Origin: Pomphorhynchus laevis
Lineage: Eukaryota > Acanthocephala > Palaeacanthocephala > Echinorhynchida > Pomphorhynchidae
Assembly (NCBI GenBank): GCA_012934845.2
Contig: WNNJ02002715.1
Location: 27,636-91,635, forward strand
Length of the DNA stretch: 64,000 nucleotides
Reading direction: 5' to 3'
Part shown: positions 1 through 12,179 of the stretch, one piece after another
Layout of the letters: every line of letters starts with the position of its first letter
Position numbering within the stretch: position 1 is the stretch's first letter
Position numbers and translations under genes: made by a program
Notes under the pieces: model-generated
Told to the model about the DNA's origin: nothing
Seen by the model: the letters and a program-made list of their open reading frames with translations, nothing else
The model's database searches: none

Positions 1-1695
1 AGCTAAGAATATTAACAGAACTATCAAGAGCAAAATGTTCGAATTAATATTTTGAATGTGCTAAAAAAATGTAGTGGATCTTCTTGATAAAAAATGTAGT
101 AAACGTGTAATTGACGTGCCAACTAAAGAAAGCATACAACATGGAAGGTTGTAAACCAGGAAAATCTGTTACCTAAAACACACAAGGAAGATATACCATG
201 CAAAGGTATATCAATTATAAGCAATTGTAATACACTTACTTAAAAACTATCTCAGTATCTGGATAAAACATTGAAGCCTTTACTAGATAATGTTGATAGC
301 TACATAAATAACTCGTGTAATTAAAGAACATATTTCGGAAAATGATAGAATCTTTACAGCAGACGTGGCATCTTTATACACAAATATCCATCTTCTAGAC
401 GGATTAAAGGTATTAAATCAATTTATGGAGTATGCCAGTTGGTCAACTTTGAAAAGAGAATTCATGAATGAAACAATTACGTTCATACTACAAAACAGTA
501 TATTCGTGTTTGATAGCAAAAGGTATGGCTATGGAGGCACATGTTGCTCAAGTATTTGCAATACTTTATATGGCATGGCATGAAACACAACTTATAGAAC
601 AGAGTAATGCCAGATCTTTTGCTTGGTACAGATACATATATGTGTTTGTAGTCTGGGAAAGATCAGATAGTCAACTAACAGAGCTTACAAATTATATGAA
701 TGAATTTGGACCATTAAAGTTTACAGTTGATTTAAACAATCCTCTTAAATTCTTAGACACGATAATCGATAGAGAAAGTATCGGAAAGATCCAAACGAAG
801 ATTTGCCAAAAGAGCTCACAGCTAAAATTAGATATGCATCCAAAAAGCAATCATCCGATGCATATAAAGAGAAATATTATAATGAATCCAGCTCTTTGAA
901 TAAAAAGTTTATAGCGACATACTTAAGGAAACTAAAACATTATATTCGCATTTAAAGGCGAGAGGATACACGATGACAGAAATTCTCACAACATTAAGAA
1001 ATACTTTTAATATAAATATTGAACAAACGCCATCGGAAGATAAAACTAAGAAAAATATATGAATTTGCCACTGCATAGATGACTAAGGCATTTATTTATT
1101 ATGACAATATGTAATGTGAAAAGGTGCAAATATAATAAATGTGAAATAAAAATCAATTCACAGAATAGTAAACTCGTTAAAAAGGAATTTATTAAAGTCA
1201 AAATATGGAGTATTTCATTAAGTGATCATACGGATGGAAGGGGATGCTTTAGATGCAACATAGAACGAGCGTTGTGCTGTAAAACATGTTATAGAAGCAA
1301 AATACATCACATCAACTCACACAAATTTAAAATATAATATAAATGAACATACATCATGTTCTAGCAAATATGCTGCACATCTTGCTACGTGTGCACATTG
1401 CAAAAGTCAATATGTAGGTGAGACTGGATTAAGCTTAAATAGACGTTTAAATAATAGACAAAGCGACATTAAACATAAATTAACCAAGCAGGATGCGGTT
1501 ATCAATCATAGTGAATATTTTCATGAAAAAGAAAGTTGTGATTTTGAATACGAGGTAGTAGAAGAAAATTTAGATGATAAAATACAAAGAAAACTAAGAG
1601 AGCAACGTTGGATAGATCAACTATTGACTGATACAGGTAACGGTATAAATATGGATCATTACTTCATATGGGGCGACAAGAGACCACCACAGTGA
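1..1695 (+). mobile_element. Penelope-like element, decayed, 5' end outside window
   Basis: Fragments of a Penelope-like reverse transcriptase lie in several frames, followed by a C-terminal GIY-YIG-type endonuclease region. At about 150-300 a translation resembling the KTHKED...YLDK...KPLL part of the RT fingers is readable. At 355-440 the palm motif reads DVASLYTNI, as in Penelope RT motif A. At 468-899 the segment with LKFTVDLNNPLKFLDTII matches the 'KFT...FLD' region and ends near a HP...K motif. From about 1345 to 1690 a translation with CAHCKSQYVGETGLSLNRR, a later HSEYFHEK and a final RWIDQLLTD is typical of the Penelope GIY-YIG domain. Order RT then endonuclease gives the + orientation. 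Several frame changes and stops show it is dead. No terminal repeats were identified. Confidence 0.8.
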
Positions 1696-1699
1696 TTCT

Positions 1700-2530
1700 A
1701 AGAAGATATTCAAGCACATATTAATTTTTTCTTGCTTTTGACATTGTTTTCTGTAATAACATTCTTAGCTTGTATTTTAGATTACAAAGTTTAAATAAAA
1801 GAAATGTTTTAGATACCTTTGATTTCGTGCCAGTGAAGAACATCCAATGGTTATCAATTATATAACATGTGATTAGTAAACTAGTAAAGTAAAGAATATA
1901 CTAGTATATACTAGTTTATATATTAGTATATAAGTATATATACTTTTTATATATATTATATATAATCAAATCAGAATTTTTTTGATTTGATATATACATA
2001 TGAAACTTTAATATGAAACGTTACATTTACGTTACAGAAAAATATTTAAACACAAAATAATTAACGATCAATAATAGGTACCAAATTATGAGTACGATTG
2101 TGTCCTCGCGTAGAAATACCGCAAAAAGGCTCAAGACATCCTTCTCGTAAACAAATCCAAAGGTCGTTATTATTTGCTTGACAAATTGAACATGTCTAAA
2201 TATCAAATATTTAGTGATATTCGATACGTTATTCTTAACTTATTATAAATACAATTTTACTCAATTGATTTTCATTTCTAATTGAGATTAACTAAAAAAA
2301 TTAAATATTTTAGATGAATTTTTAAACAAGTTTTGTGCTTTTTTATTTTTCTTATAATTTTACAATATACATAACAAAAAATATAACAACAAAATATTAT
2401 TAAAAATTGATTTAAACTGTTAAGCTAATAGTTTAACTTGACTTTTATTTTTAATTTCAATTTTAAATTTTAACTTGATGTAAATATAAATTGTATAAAA
2501 TCTTATATAATTATTTATTTTTATTTATAT
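1700..2530. other. AT-rich intergenic stretch
   Basis: Very AT-rich sequence with short TA-rich runs (about 1880-1950). I see no gene, RNA or transposon signature here. Confidence 0.5.
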
Positions 2531-2532
2531 AT

Positions 2533-5500
2533 CGTATAAAATACGTAGACTCAGTTATCTGATCTAATTTGTTCTACTGACAAGTTATTATTGAACTGTG
2601 GACTTTGTTTTCCGTTAATCTAACCTCTGCCGGAAATACTGAAAGTATGTATTATTGATACTGTTTCTGGTAATTTTAAATGATTAATGATTGTTTAATG
2701 ATTTTTTCTTATAAACAAGTAAAATATATAAATCAATGAAATATTATTAAAAATAAATTTAAACTCTTAATAGGAAAAAATAAACAAGTGTAATGAATTT
2801 TTCGATTTCTTATAATGGAGAAGTATAAATCAACAAAATATAAATTGGTATAAATATAAACTGTATAAAATCTTATATAATTATTTATTATTTATCCTTA
2901 TTTTTAATTTCTATTAACATATTCCGCTAAAGATTTCTGTATTTGTAAAAAATAGTTTTGCACCACCACAGCATCTCAAGGTGCGACATTTCGCTACACT
3001 TTGAACAGAAAAACTAATAGTCATAAGTCATAATTGGTAATAATAAATGGCTTAATTGTAGTCTTTGCATAATTTGCTTAATTAATCGATGATTTTTATA
3101 TAATTATTTATTATTTATCTTTATTTTTAATTTATATAAAAAATAGTCCGCCTCGATTGGACTCTTCAGGGGGTGAAAGGCCCCGGGTGGTTCAGTCGAA
3201 GAGCGACGTGTTGGATTGGCTGTGGGGCTCAGATCCTGCCGGACATGAGGCCATGAGAATGAAGACGACGAAGAGCGATCGTTTTTGGAAACTTGTTCTT
3301 TATTGTTTCGTATATATTATTTATCTTTATTTTTAATTTATATAAAAAATAGTCCGCCTCGATTGGACTCTTCAGGGGGTGAAAGCCCCGGGTGGTTCAG
3401 TCGAAGAGCGACGTGTTGGATTGGCTGTGGGGCTCAGATCCTGCCGGACATGAGGCCATGAGAATGAAGACGACGAAGAGCAATCGTTTTTGGAAACTTG
3501 TTCTTTATTGTTTCGTATATATTATTTATCTTTATTTTTAATTTATATAAAAAATAGTCCGCCTCGATTGGACTCTTCAGGGGGTGAAAGCCCCGGGTGG
3601 TTCAGTCGAAGAGCGACGTGTTGGATTGGCTGTGGGGCTCAGATCCTGCCGGACATGAGGCCATGAGAATGAAGACGACGAAGAGCAATCGTTTTTGGAA
3701 ACTTGTTCTTTATTGTTTCGTATATATTATTTATCTTTATTTTTAATTTATATAAAAAATAGTCCGCCTCGATTGGACTCTTCAGGGGGTGAAAGGCCCC
3801 GGGTGGTTCAGTCGAAGAGCGACGTGTTGGATTGGCTGTGGGGCTCAGATCCTGCCGGACATGAGGCCATGAGAATGAAGACGACGAAGAGCGATCGTTT
3901 TTGGAAACTTGTTCTTTATTGTTTCGTATATATTATTTATCTTTATTTTTAATTTATATAAAAAATAGTCCGCCTCGATTGGACTCTTCAGGGGGTGAAA
4001 GCCCCGGGTGGTTCAGTCGAAGAGCGACGTGTTGGATTGGCTGTGGGGCTCAGATCCTGCCGGACATGAGGCCATGAGAATGAAGACGACGAAGAGTGAT
4101 CGTTTTTGGAAACTTGTTCTTTATTGTTTCGTATATATTATTTATCTTTATTTTTAATTTATATAAAAAATAGTCCGCCTCGATTGGACTCTTCAGGGGG
4201 TGAAAGGCCCCGGGTGGTTCAGTCGAAGAGCGACGTGTTGGATTGGCTGTGGGGCTCAGATCCTGCCGGACATGAGGCCATGAGAATGAAGACGACGAAG
4301 AGCGATCGTTTTTGGAAACTTGTTCTTTATTGTTTCGTATATATTATTTATCTTTATTTTTAATTTATATAAAAAATAGTCCGCCTCGATTGGACTCTTC
4401 AGGGGGTGAAAGCCCCGGGTGGTTCAGTCGAAGAGCGACGTGTTGGATTGGCTGTGGGGCTCAGATCCTGCCGGACATGAGGCCATGAGAATGAAGACGA
4501 CGAAGAGCGATCGTTTTTGGAAACTTGTTCTTTATTGTTTCGTATATATTATTTATCTTTATTTTTAATTTATATAAAAAATAGTCCGCCTCGATTGGAC
4601 TCTTCAGGGGGTGAAAGCCCCGGGTGGTTCAGTCGAAGAGCGACGTGTTGGATTGGCTGTGGGGCTCAGATCCTGCCGGACATGAGGCCATGAGAATGAA
4701 GACGACGAAGAGCGATCGTTTTTGGAAACTTGTTCTTTATTGTTTCGTATATATTATTTATCTTTATTTTTAATTTATATAAAAAATAGTCCGCCTCGAT
4801 TGGACTCTTCAGGGGGTGAAAGCCCCGGGTGGTTCAGTCGAAGAGCGACGTGTTGGATTGGCTGTGGGGCTCAGATCCTGCCGGACATGAGGCCATGAGA
4901 ATGAAGACGACGAAGAGCGATCGTTTTTGGAAACTTGTTCTTTATTGTTTCGTATATATTATTTATCTTTATATTATATTTATGTATAATATAAAACACG
5001 TAGACTAAGTTATCTGATCTGATTTGTTCTGCTGGCAAGTAGATATTTATATATAATCTACTGACAAGTTATTATTGACATGTGGACTTTGTTTTCCCTT
5101 TAATGGAACTCGGAAATACTGAAACTATATATTCTTGATACGACTATTTTTCTAACAAGCTTTATGAGTTTTTCTTTTTCTAAAATTTTGGATAAATTTG
5201 GATAATTTATTATTAATAAAATAATAAAGTTTTTATAAAATAATAAATTATTCCAACTAAAAAATCATAAAATTTGATATATTTATATATTTATATAAAG
5301 TTTAAATTTTAATAATAAATTTTATCCTTATATAAATAATTGCATAAAATCTTATTTTTATAAGATTAATAAAATTAATTTATTCCAACTAAAAAATCAT
5401 AATAAAGTTCATTTTATATTAAAATATAATTTATTATATTTTATAATTCTTTAACTTTTTTTATTAAAAAAGTTCTTATAATGAAGACATTTTAATCAAC

Positions 5501-6800
5501 AAAATATTATTAAAATATTAAATTTACAATAAATCAATTGGTAATAATAAATGGCTTAATTGTAGTCTTTGCATAATTTGATTAATTACTCGATGATTTT
5601 TATATAATTATTTATTATTTATCTTTATTTTTAATTTATATAGCGTATAAAATATGTAGACACAGTTGATCTGTTTTGTTCTACTGACAAGTTATTATTG
5701 ACCTGTTGACTTTGTTTTCCCGGTAATATAACCTCTGTCAGAAATACCGAAACTGTGAATTATTGATTACGACGTTATTATTAATTTTCAAACAAGTGCG
5801 ATGAATGATTTCCATTTCTTACAATAGTAAGAAACTATTGTAAGTCAACTATTGTAAGAAACTATTAAACTATTATAAGTCAACAAAATTTACCAAATAT
5901 TAAATTTACAATATACAAATCAACAAAATATTATTAAAAATAAATTTAAACTATTAAACGAAAAAATTTAATGAATTGATAATGAACAATTTGCTTGGTA
6001 TCAGAATAAAATAAGCAAATTTCATCAGAAGAAATATAAAAATATGAACAATTAGAAATATCAAAACATTCTTAAAAGATAAGAACTAAAAGATTTTTAT
6101 GTAAATATAAGAAGTATTTCTAAAGGTATAATTTTATTATAATTATAATTTTTATTATAATTTTATTATTTATCTTTATTTTTTATTTATATATCGTATA
6201 AAACACGTAGACTCAGTTATCTGATCTGATTTGTTCAAATCAGACAGTTTTTAACAAACAGAGCAAATATAAATCTATAAAATATATAATCTAATTATAT
6301 AATATATAATATTATATATTTTATTGTATAAAATTTTATATAATTATTTATCTTTATCTTTGATATATTAATATTTGATATAAATTTATTAATTTACATA
6401 ATATACAATATATATTATATAACATATTATTAATATTAATGATCAGGTAACTGAGATTAGCTAACTACGAATACGTATTTTATACTAAATATGAATAAAA
6501 AATAAGGAAAGAATTAGAAATATTAAATAACTAAATAAGATTTGATACATTTAATATTTATATAAAGTTTAAATTTTAATAATAAATTTTATCCTTATAT
6601 AAAAAATTGCATAAAATCTTATTTTTATCTATTAGTTTTAATTATTTATCTTTATTTTTGATTTATATATAAAATGCGTAAACTCAGTTTTCTGATGTGA
6701 TCTGTTCTACTGACTAGTTATTATTGACCTGTGAACTTTATTTTCCCGGTAATATAACCTCTGCCAGAAATACTGAAACTATGTATTTTTGGAACAGCAT
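2533..6800 (+). repeat. Dispersed ~130-bp repeat, about five copies
   Basis: A ~130-bp sequence containing GTAGACTCAGTTATCTGATC, then a GACAAGTTATTATTGA segment, GGACTTTGTTTTCC, and AAATACTGAAACTATGTATT recurs at about 2533-2672, 4985-5142, 5641-5773, 6190-6235 (partial) and 6672-6800, separated by AT-rich spacers. A ~107-bp spacer sequence with GGCTTAATTGTAGTCTTTGC is also duplicated at 3037-3143 and 5533-5641. The copy near 4985 carries a short internal insertion around 5041-5068. A reverse-complement fragment sits at 38058-38092 inside RPUSD4 intron 4, so the repeat is dispersed. It has no coding capacity and its origin is unknown. Confidence 0.7.
3145..4968 (+). repeat. GC-rich tandem array, nine 205/206-bp units
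   Basis: Nine near-identical units start at 3145, 3351, 3556, 3761, 3967, 4172, 4378, 4583 and 4788. Each has a ~150-bp GC-rich block followed by an AT-rich link that matches the surrounding dispersed repeat (TTTATCTTTATTTTTAATTT), so the block probably amplified inside a copy of that repeat. Units 1, 4 and 6 are 206 bp (GAAAGGCCCC). The others are 205 bp (GAAAGCCCC). In the 206-bp form one frame is open through the block and reads protein-like text (e.g. SDVLDWLWGSDPAGHEAMRM). The block also folds into consecutive hairpins: AGTCC/GGACT, CTCTTC/GAAGAG enclosing GGGG/CCCC, GGAT/ATCC and CATG/CATG. Whether it is an amplified exon, a structured RNA or a satellite is not resolved. Confidence 0.9.
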
Positions 6801-7144
6801 TATTTTTCTGATAATCTTCAAAAAAAATTGATAGACTTTTTCTTATAAAAAGTAAAGTATGAGCTGTACCTCATACTATTTGTTCGTCTCAAAATATTCT
6901 CTAATTGCATGAGCTTTCCTTTAGTGCAAGATAGTTATGCTAAATACCATGCTATATGTGTGGTCAGACAACATAATGCGTTTGTGCAAACGCTCTGGAA
7001 GACAGCGATGTGAAGCAGTTCTTTATAGTAACCAGATTACTATAAAAATAAATTCAAACAGCAAATCGTAAAATGCATAAATCAACAATATAATAGTATA
7101 AAAGTGTGACCTCACTCCCGTTGTATGAGCGACTGTATAAATGA

Positions 7145-9050
7145 ATGTTGCCTTTTTCAACTCGTAGAAAAACAAACACGATTCTGTGGAAATCTTCACT
7201 GCTTGATGTATGTCTTGCCTCTTCAAATAATCTAATTACGGATATCACACAGGACTGTCCTATTGGTAAAAGTGATCACGAAGTCATTTTGGGTTGCATA
7301 CGTGCTGATATCTATTCCACTTTAGTCCTTGAGCCAACACTTAATTCCTTTAAAACAAATTTTGTTCTAGCAAGCCATATCTTGCAGCAAGTCGTATGAC
7401 CTTCTCCGTGTTCCTCCACTCTGGAACAACTATGGTGAATCTGCCGCGACACCATCCTGTCAGTGTATCGACGATCTACTCCACTGCGCGTAGTTTGTTC
7501 CTCCCCTGTGAGTAAAAGATGGCTCGATTCTGAAGTACGGTCCGCCATAAATGAGAGGAAAGAGACATGGTCAATGTTCCGCAATGTATATATCACTTTT
7601 GATGAATTTTAAGTAATCCGGAATAATATGCTCTCATACCCATAATAAACGGAGATTGTGTGAAATGAGTACTATTCGATTCATTCGCACCGACACTTGC
7701 CGCTTCTATTTATACGTTCGACGTTCCTTAACGTCTCGATGTCAGTTTTCTGTCTTAACCGATCACAACGATCATACAACGATTGATCGAAAATGTTTTC
7801 CGAACATATTTGCTACACACTTTGGTGGTGTCTTCTCCGATACAATTGCTGATCCAATGATTTCCTCCGTACAGCACCCACTAGTGTCATGCTCACAAAT
7901 ACATCATCAAATAGTCAGCCCTGACTTTGTAAATAATGATTTACAGAACCTAAAATCTACTAATTCGGCGGGGCCAGACTTATGGCTTACGAGCAGGTCA
8001 CTCCACCACAATCAATCTCCTGTTGGCTCGTGAAAGATGGTTTTCTTTGAAATCTGAGGATGTAGATATTGACATTATTTTTGTCGACTTCTCCAAAGCG
8101 TTCGACACTGTATATCGTGAGATAAGATTATCTCACGATAATCTTATCCGAACTCTTCAAAATTACTCGTTCGATTCATGGTTAATAAACTGGCATGCGG
8201 ATTACCTTCATAACAGAAGGTTCTATGCTTGTCATGATGGACGTCTCTCTTCAACAATTTCGATGACTTGTGGTGTTACACAAGGCTCTGTTCTCTCACC
8301 CCCTCTTGTTCACGCTGCAAGTAAATGAGTTTCCAAATGTAATTCATTCGCCATCTCTGATGTAAGCTGACGACTTAAAAATATGGAACCAAATTACGTC
8401 ATTATTGAATATGGCTCTGTTCAGTCTGACCTCATAGGATCCACTCATGGGCAAATCCTCATGGGGTCATATTGAACATATGATCAATATGCATATTGAT
8501 CATATGCATATTGGCCAATGTTTTCCCGATACACAATGCTATATTGGAAGAGTTATGATCCAGAAAGTCAAAACGTTCACTGACTTGGGTGTGGTAATAA
8601 CATCCGACCTGAAGACCGCCAATCGTTGCATCCCGAACAAGCCGCCAGCTTGGCGTACTACTGCGTGTTTTCCAGAGCGTTTCTTGACCTCTTTTCCTTA
8701 CGATATTCAACAGTTAAATCTGGCCTATTTTGACATATGTATCTCCTGGAGCATATCCTACTACAAAAACGTGATCGTAGAGCTCTCGAAAAGCTTTTAA
8801 GATGGGGTTCCAAACGTGTCCGTGGGCTATTCGCTGTTCCCTATGCAGAGCGTATGCATAAATTGGGAATCCAGATAATCGAGTACAGCCGTATGGAAAT
8901 CGACTTAACGATGGCTTACAACATATTTTCGTCAGGTGGTCATCAATGCACCGATGTTCTATATGCGCTGACCCGACTCAGCGCATATATGATGCCAGAC
9001 TCCTTCTTGCATCATAAAATTATCACTTCATTCAACTTTTAGTCTCTCTG
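7145..9050 (+). mobile_element. Decayed CR1/jockey-like LINE with internal deletion
   Basis: This is a broken non-LTR retrotransposon. At 7190-7300 the endonuclease C-terminus is readable (LLDVCLASSNN... then SDHEV). At 7656-7985 the linker ends in NSAGPDLW, the start of the RT fingers. At about 7985 it jumps directly to a 'GF..GRST.TNLL' equivalent (SGRSTTINLLLARERW), so the intervening RT fingers segment is missing. RT motif A is FVDFSKAFDTV (about 8080-8110), motif B is GVTQGSVLSP (8268-8300) and a degraded ADDLKIW follows near 8370. The C-terminal domain runs through 8740-9040. Three hairpin-like palindromes interrupt it (8113-8140, 8477-8506, 8960-8989). It resembles the LINE at 15.6-19.8 kb. 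Confidence 0.75.
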
Positions 9051-9059
9051 GCATAATTT

Positions 9060-10816
9060 TAACTCAATCCTTGCTCGCTCCTCTTCGTCTTGTAACATCA
9101 ATCCCTATTATTATTCATAATTTCTCCAGACCAAAGTATCCACGATGCTCTCTCACACCCCGTATCCATCCCGTCCCCACCTCGCCTCATCCTCCCGAAA
9201 CTCTTTCATCCTTTCCTTGTCGCACTTGCCGAAGACTTATCTGCCCTCATTTCATTGCCAAAAATACCTCACCTACCAATCCCATGCCTACCCCCATACT
9301 TAAATCCCTATGATCATCAATATCCCATTTCCTCACCACCTTGTTTAACTCGTCCATCCGCAATCGTATCATCCGTTTACACTGGAAATCCGGCGCCGTT
9401 CGTACCCTCCTTAAGAAACAATTGCAAGACCCCTCACTTCCTTCAAGCTATCGCCCCATTTCAATCCTCCATACTCTTTCCAAGCTCATAGAGCGTCTAA
9501 TCTTAATACATGTCAACGTTTATATATCTTCATCTAATTTGTAGTCTCCTTTCCAATCTGTATTCCGCTCTAATCACTCCATAGAAATCGCATGCATGAA
9601 AGTTTACAACGACCTACTCATTTCTCGTGACAACGCTATATATATGGTTACCATCTCCCTCGACCTCTCATCCGCCTTCGACATCGTCGACCACTCCATC
9701 CTACTTCTCGCCTTCGTTATGATTACGTATTTTCTTCCTCCTCCGTAGCATGATTTGCTTCATAGCTATCCGACCGTTCTTCTCGAGTCTGTTCAAATTC
9801 ATCATCCTCTCATCCCATCCCAATTTTCTGTGAGGTCCCACAATGTTCAGTCCTAGGACCCCTGCTTTTATCTCTTCTACTTGGCGATCACTCTTCGTTT
9901 ATCAAACCTTACTCCTTTGATGTCATGCAAATACGCCAATGATATCATCATTTATAATCATGCACCCGCTCATCGCATACAGGATATCGGCATTTCTGCC
10001 TCCAACTGCCTTTTTTCTATCTATAAACGTCTCTCCCATATTCATCTCGTTCTAAACCCCGACAAGTCCAAAATAATGTGGATCCTCCCATGTAAACCAA
10101 ACATATCTCCTCCCCTGTATCTTTTGCATCATCAATCATCCCCGTAGTTCACAATCTCACTTTCTATGATTCCATTACGATGATCACCTTTCTCTTGAAC
10201 CCTTTGTCCGCGACAAGGTCCGCTCGTTAAACTTAATTTTCAGTGACATCCGCCGCATCTGCCCCCTTCCTGTATGTCTCTTCTTTCATCGCTTCTTTCC
10301 CTAAAATCGATTACTGCCTCAGCCTTTTCGCCAATTCTCCGAAATATATCATCCTACCCCTACAACGCATCATCAACTCCGCCGTTCGAGTGCTCATAAG
10401 TTTTCGTCGCTTTGACCACACATCCACATATCTTGCTCAACTCTACTGGTCTACCAACACATATCATACAACTCCGCCTTCTCGTAACTTTTCATCTTAT
10501 CGCTGTCGGCTCCCCACCGTTCATCCACCTTCATTTCTTAGACGACACTCGCCCCACCTCTCTACAGCTGCGTTCCCGTAATTCCATCTTACTCTACGTT
10601 CCCAATTACTCTGACAACTACGGTCTCCGATCCTTCCTCGTCGCCGCCCCACTCGCCTGAAATAAGCTCCCATTCGACGTCCGCCGCGCTCCCCCGTTTA
10701 TTACATTAAAATGCCGCCTCCGTACCCGCCTCCTCGAAATATGATTTAGATTTTTTTGATTTATATTGCTGTGGTCATGTAAGCGTGCGCCGGCATGCAT
10801 TTGCCACGTAAAACTT
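9060..10816 (+). mobile_element. Decayed LINE, second family (CR1/L2-like), copy 1
   Basis: A pyrimidine-rich non-LTR retrotransposon remnant. Readable RT text includes LPSSYRPISILHTLSKLIERLI (9445-9500 region), motif A LDLSSAFDIVDHSILL (about 9660-9705), a VPQCSVLGPLL-like motif B (about 9835-9865) and YANDIIIY in place of YADD (about 9931-9955). A C-terminal 'AP LAWNKLPFDVRR' segment at about 10645-10690 is the WN-L-P motif that closes many CR1/L2-type ORF2 proteins. The 3' tail at 10768-10816 holds a GCGTGC/GCATGC-type hairpin and CATTTGCCACGTAAAA, shared with three other loci in the window. Multiple stops and frame changes are present. Confidence 0.8.
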
Positions 10817-10829
10817 AATCGCTTGTTTT

Positions 10830-11565
10830 AATTCCCTCTTATGATTCAGATTACGAGTAGTTCTGTTTTTCGAGCTTTAAACACTGTACTTACTCGTAAA
10901 TAAATTAATGTTTTCCCCCACTATGTTTATGACTCCTCATAGGGAAAACATAGTGATTTATTTACGAGTACACCATTGAGTGCCCCAGGACAGGTGTAAC
11001 AATAAATTATATTTTATATATTTGTACACTTGAAAGTGTCTATGTAAAACAGCATTTCTATAAAAAGGAATTTAGTGCCTGATGCATGATTAAACTGCAA
11101 TACGCACTACCATGCGCAGAGCTTATGTTAAATTCTCTCTGATGATTCAGATTAAGGGTAGTTCTGCTTTTCGAGCTTTAAACACTGTTTAAGCGTGTGT
11201 TAAGGTGCCTATTATGATTATTACAGTACCGGTAATGATGATCACCGTTAAAGGGAAACGCGTCTATCGTTGTGAAATTTGCCGTCACACATAGGATGAC
11301 TGTGCATACGTAGCTACTATGAATATTGCGAGAATAATTTGGTTCTATTTCTTGTCTGATGAAGATATATAGAATGCTGGCTGGTGTTTATGCCTCCTCA
11401 TGGGGAAAATAGTGATCTATTTACGAGTACACCAGTGAGTGTCCCAGGGCAGGTGTAACAACAAATTATATTTTATATATTTATACACTTGAAAGTGTCC
11501 CTGTTAAACAGCTTTTCTATCAAAAGGAATTTAGTGCCTGATGCATGGTTAAACTGAAATACGAA
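10830..11565 (+). repeat. ~460-bp tandem repeat with hammerhead motif, degenerate copy
   Basis: One full unit (about 10987-11450) is flanked by partial copies: AGGTGTAACAATAAATTATA at about 10994 returns at about 11451, and the TTCGAGCTTTAAACACTGT segment at 10868-10887 returns at about 11170. The same unit occurs at 20484-20970. The left partial copy has been converted into an inverted repeat (10891-10917 against 10942-10970). Organisation as one unit plus partial repeats, with a self-cleaving ribozyme motif, resembles retrozymes or Penelope terminal repeats. That assignment is inference. Confidence 0.75.
11230..11270 (+). ncRNA. Degenerate type I hammerhead ribozyme motif
   Basis: This is the positional homologue of the intact-looking motif at 20727-20768. 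Stem I (CGGTA against TATCG) and the GAAACGCGTC segment survive, but the core reads ATGATGA instead of CTGATGA and stem II (TCAC/AAGG) no longer pairs. Probably inactive. Confidence 0.6.
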
Positions 11566-12170
11566 CTGTTATTTTTGATTACTTCTAATCGAACTTATGT
11601 TATTATCTGCATCTTTCTACATTTACTAAATGCGTATCACCTCCATAAATCTTTGTTCATTCGACTTTCTTCTTCTCCGTGCTCCGTTATTAACCCTAAA
11701 CTGTGGCCGCCGTTCCCTTTTTTATTGCCGTCCCTCTACTCTGGAATAAACTTAATTCTACCATCCACTCAATCGCCTCATTTTTATCCTTCAAACACAG
11801 TCTTTACTCTATTTTGTTCCTTAATAATTTATTCAATAATTCACGCTGTTTTAAACTCTGCCACACTCCCACACATCAACATCAACCTATTGACATTAAT
11901 CATACTTTTGTTTTTTTGTTATTTTTTATTTTTTATTCATCGTAAAATAATAATCAAACTTACTGAAACTTAATTCTACACTAAAATTGTTTTGGTCATA
12001 TATCCAGGAAAAATTACTGATAAGCTGCCTCCGTTATCCTCTGAAAAGCAGAATAAACTGCCTTCCTTTATAAGCTCAGCCATTCTTTCCATCCTTCAGG
12101 CACAGTCTCGGCTCTTTTTTGTTAACATTCTTTTAAGCTCTTCCACACATCAACATCAACGATAATGTTA
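11560..12170 (+). mobile_element. LINE C-terminal/3' fragment, third family
   Basis: Translation around 11700-11800 gives VPLLWNKLNSTIHS...FKHSL, the WN-L plus F-K-L ending seen in CR1/L2-type ORF2 proteins. A related segment recurs at 30520-30680. A partially repeated tail with CACACATCAACATCAAC appears at about 11870 and again at about 12145, so the 3' region is locally duplicated. No RT core remains. Confidence 0.55.
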
Positions 12171-12179
12171 TAAAAGTGT

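Noticed and set aside
3145-4968. Spliced-leader RNA or snRNA gene cluster
   Set aside because: A TTTTTGG Sm-like word is present in each unit, but no leader/donor arrangement or known snRNA sequence is recognisable.
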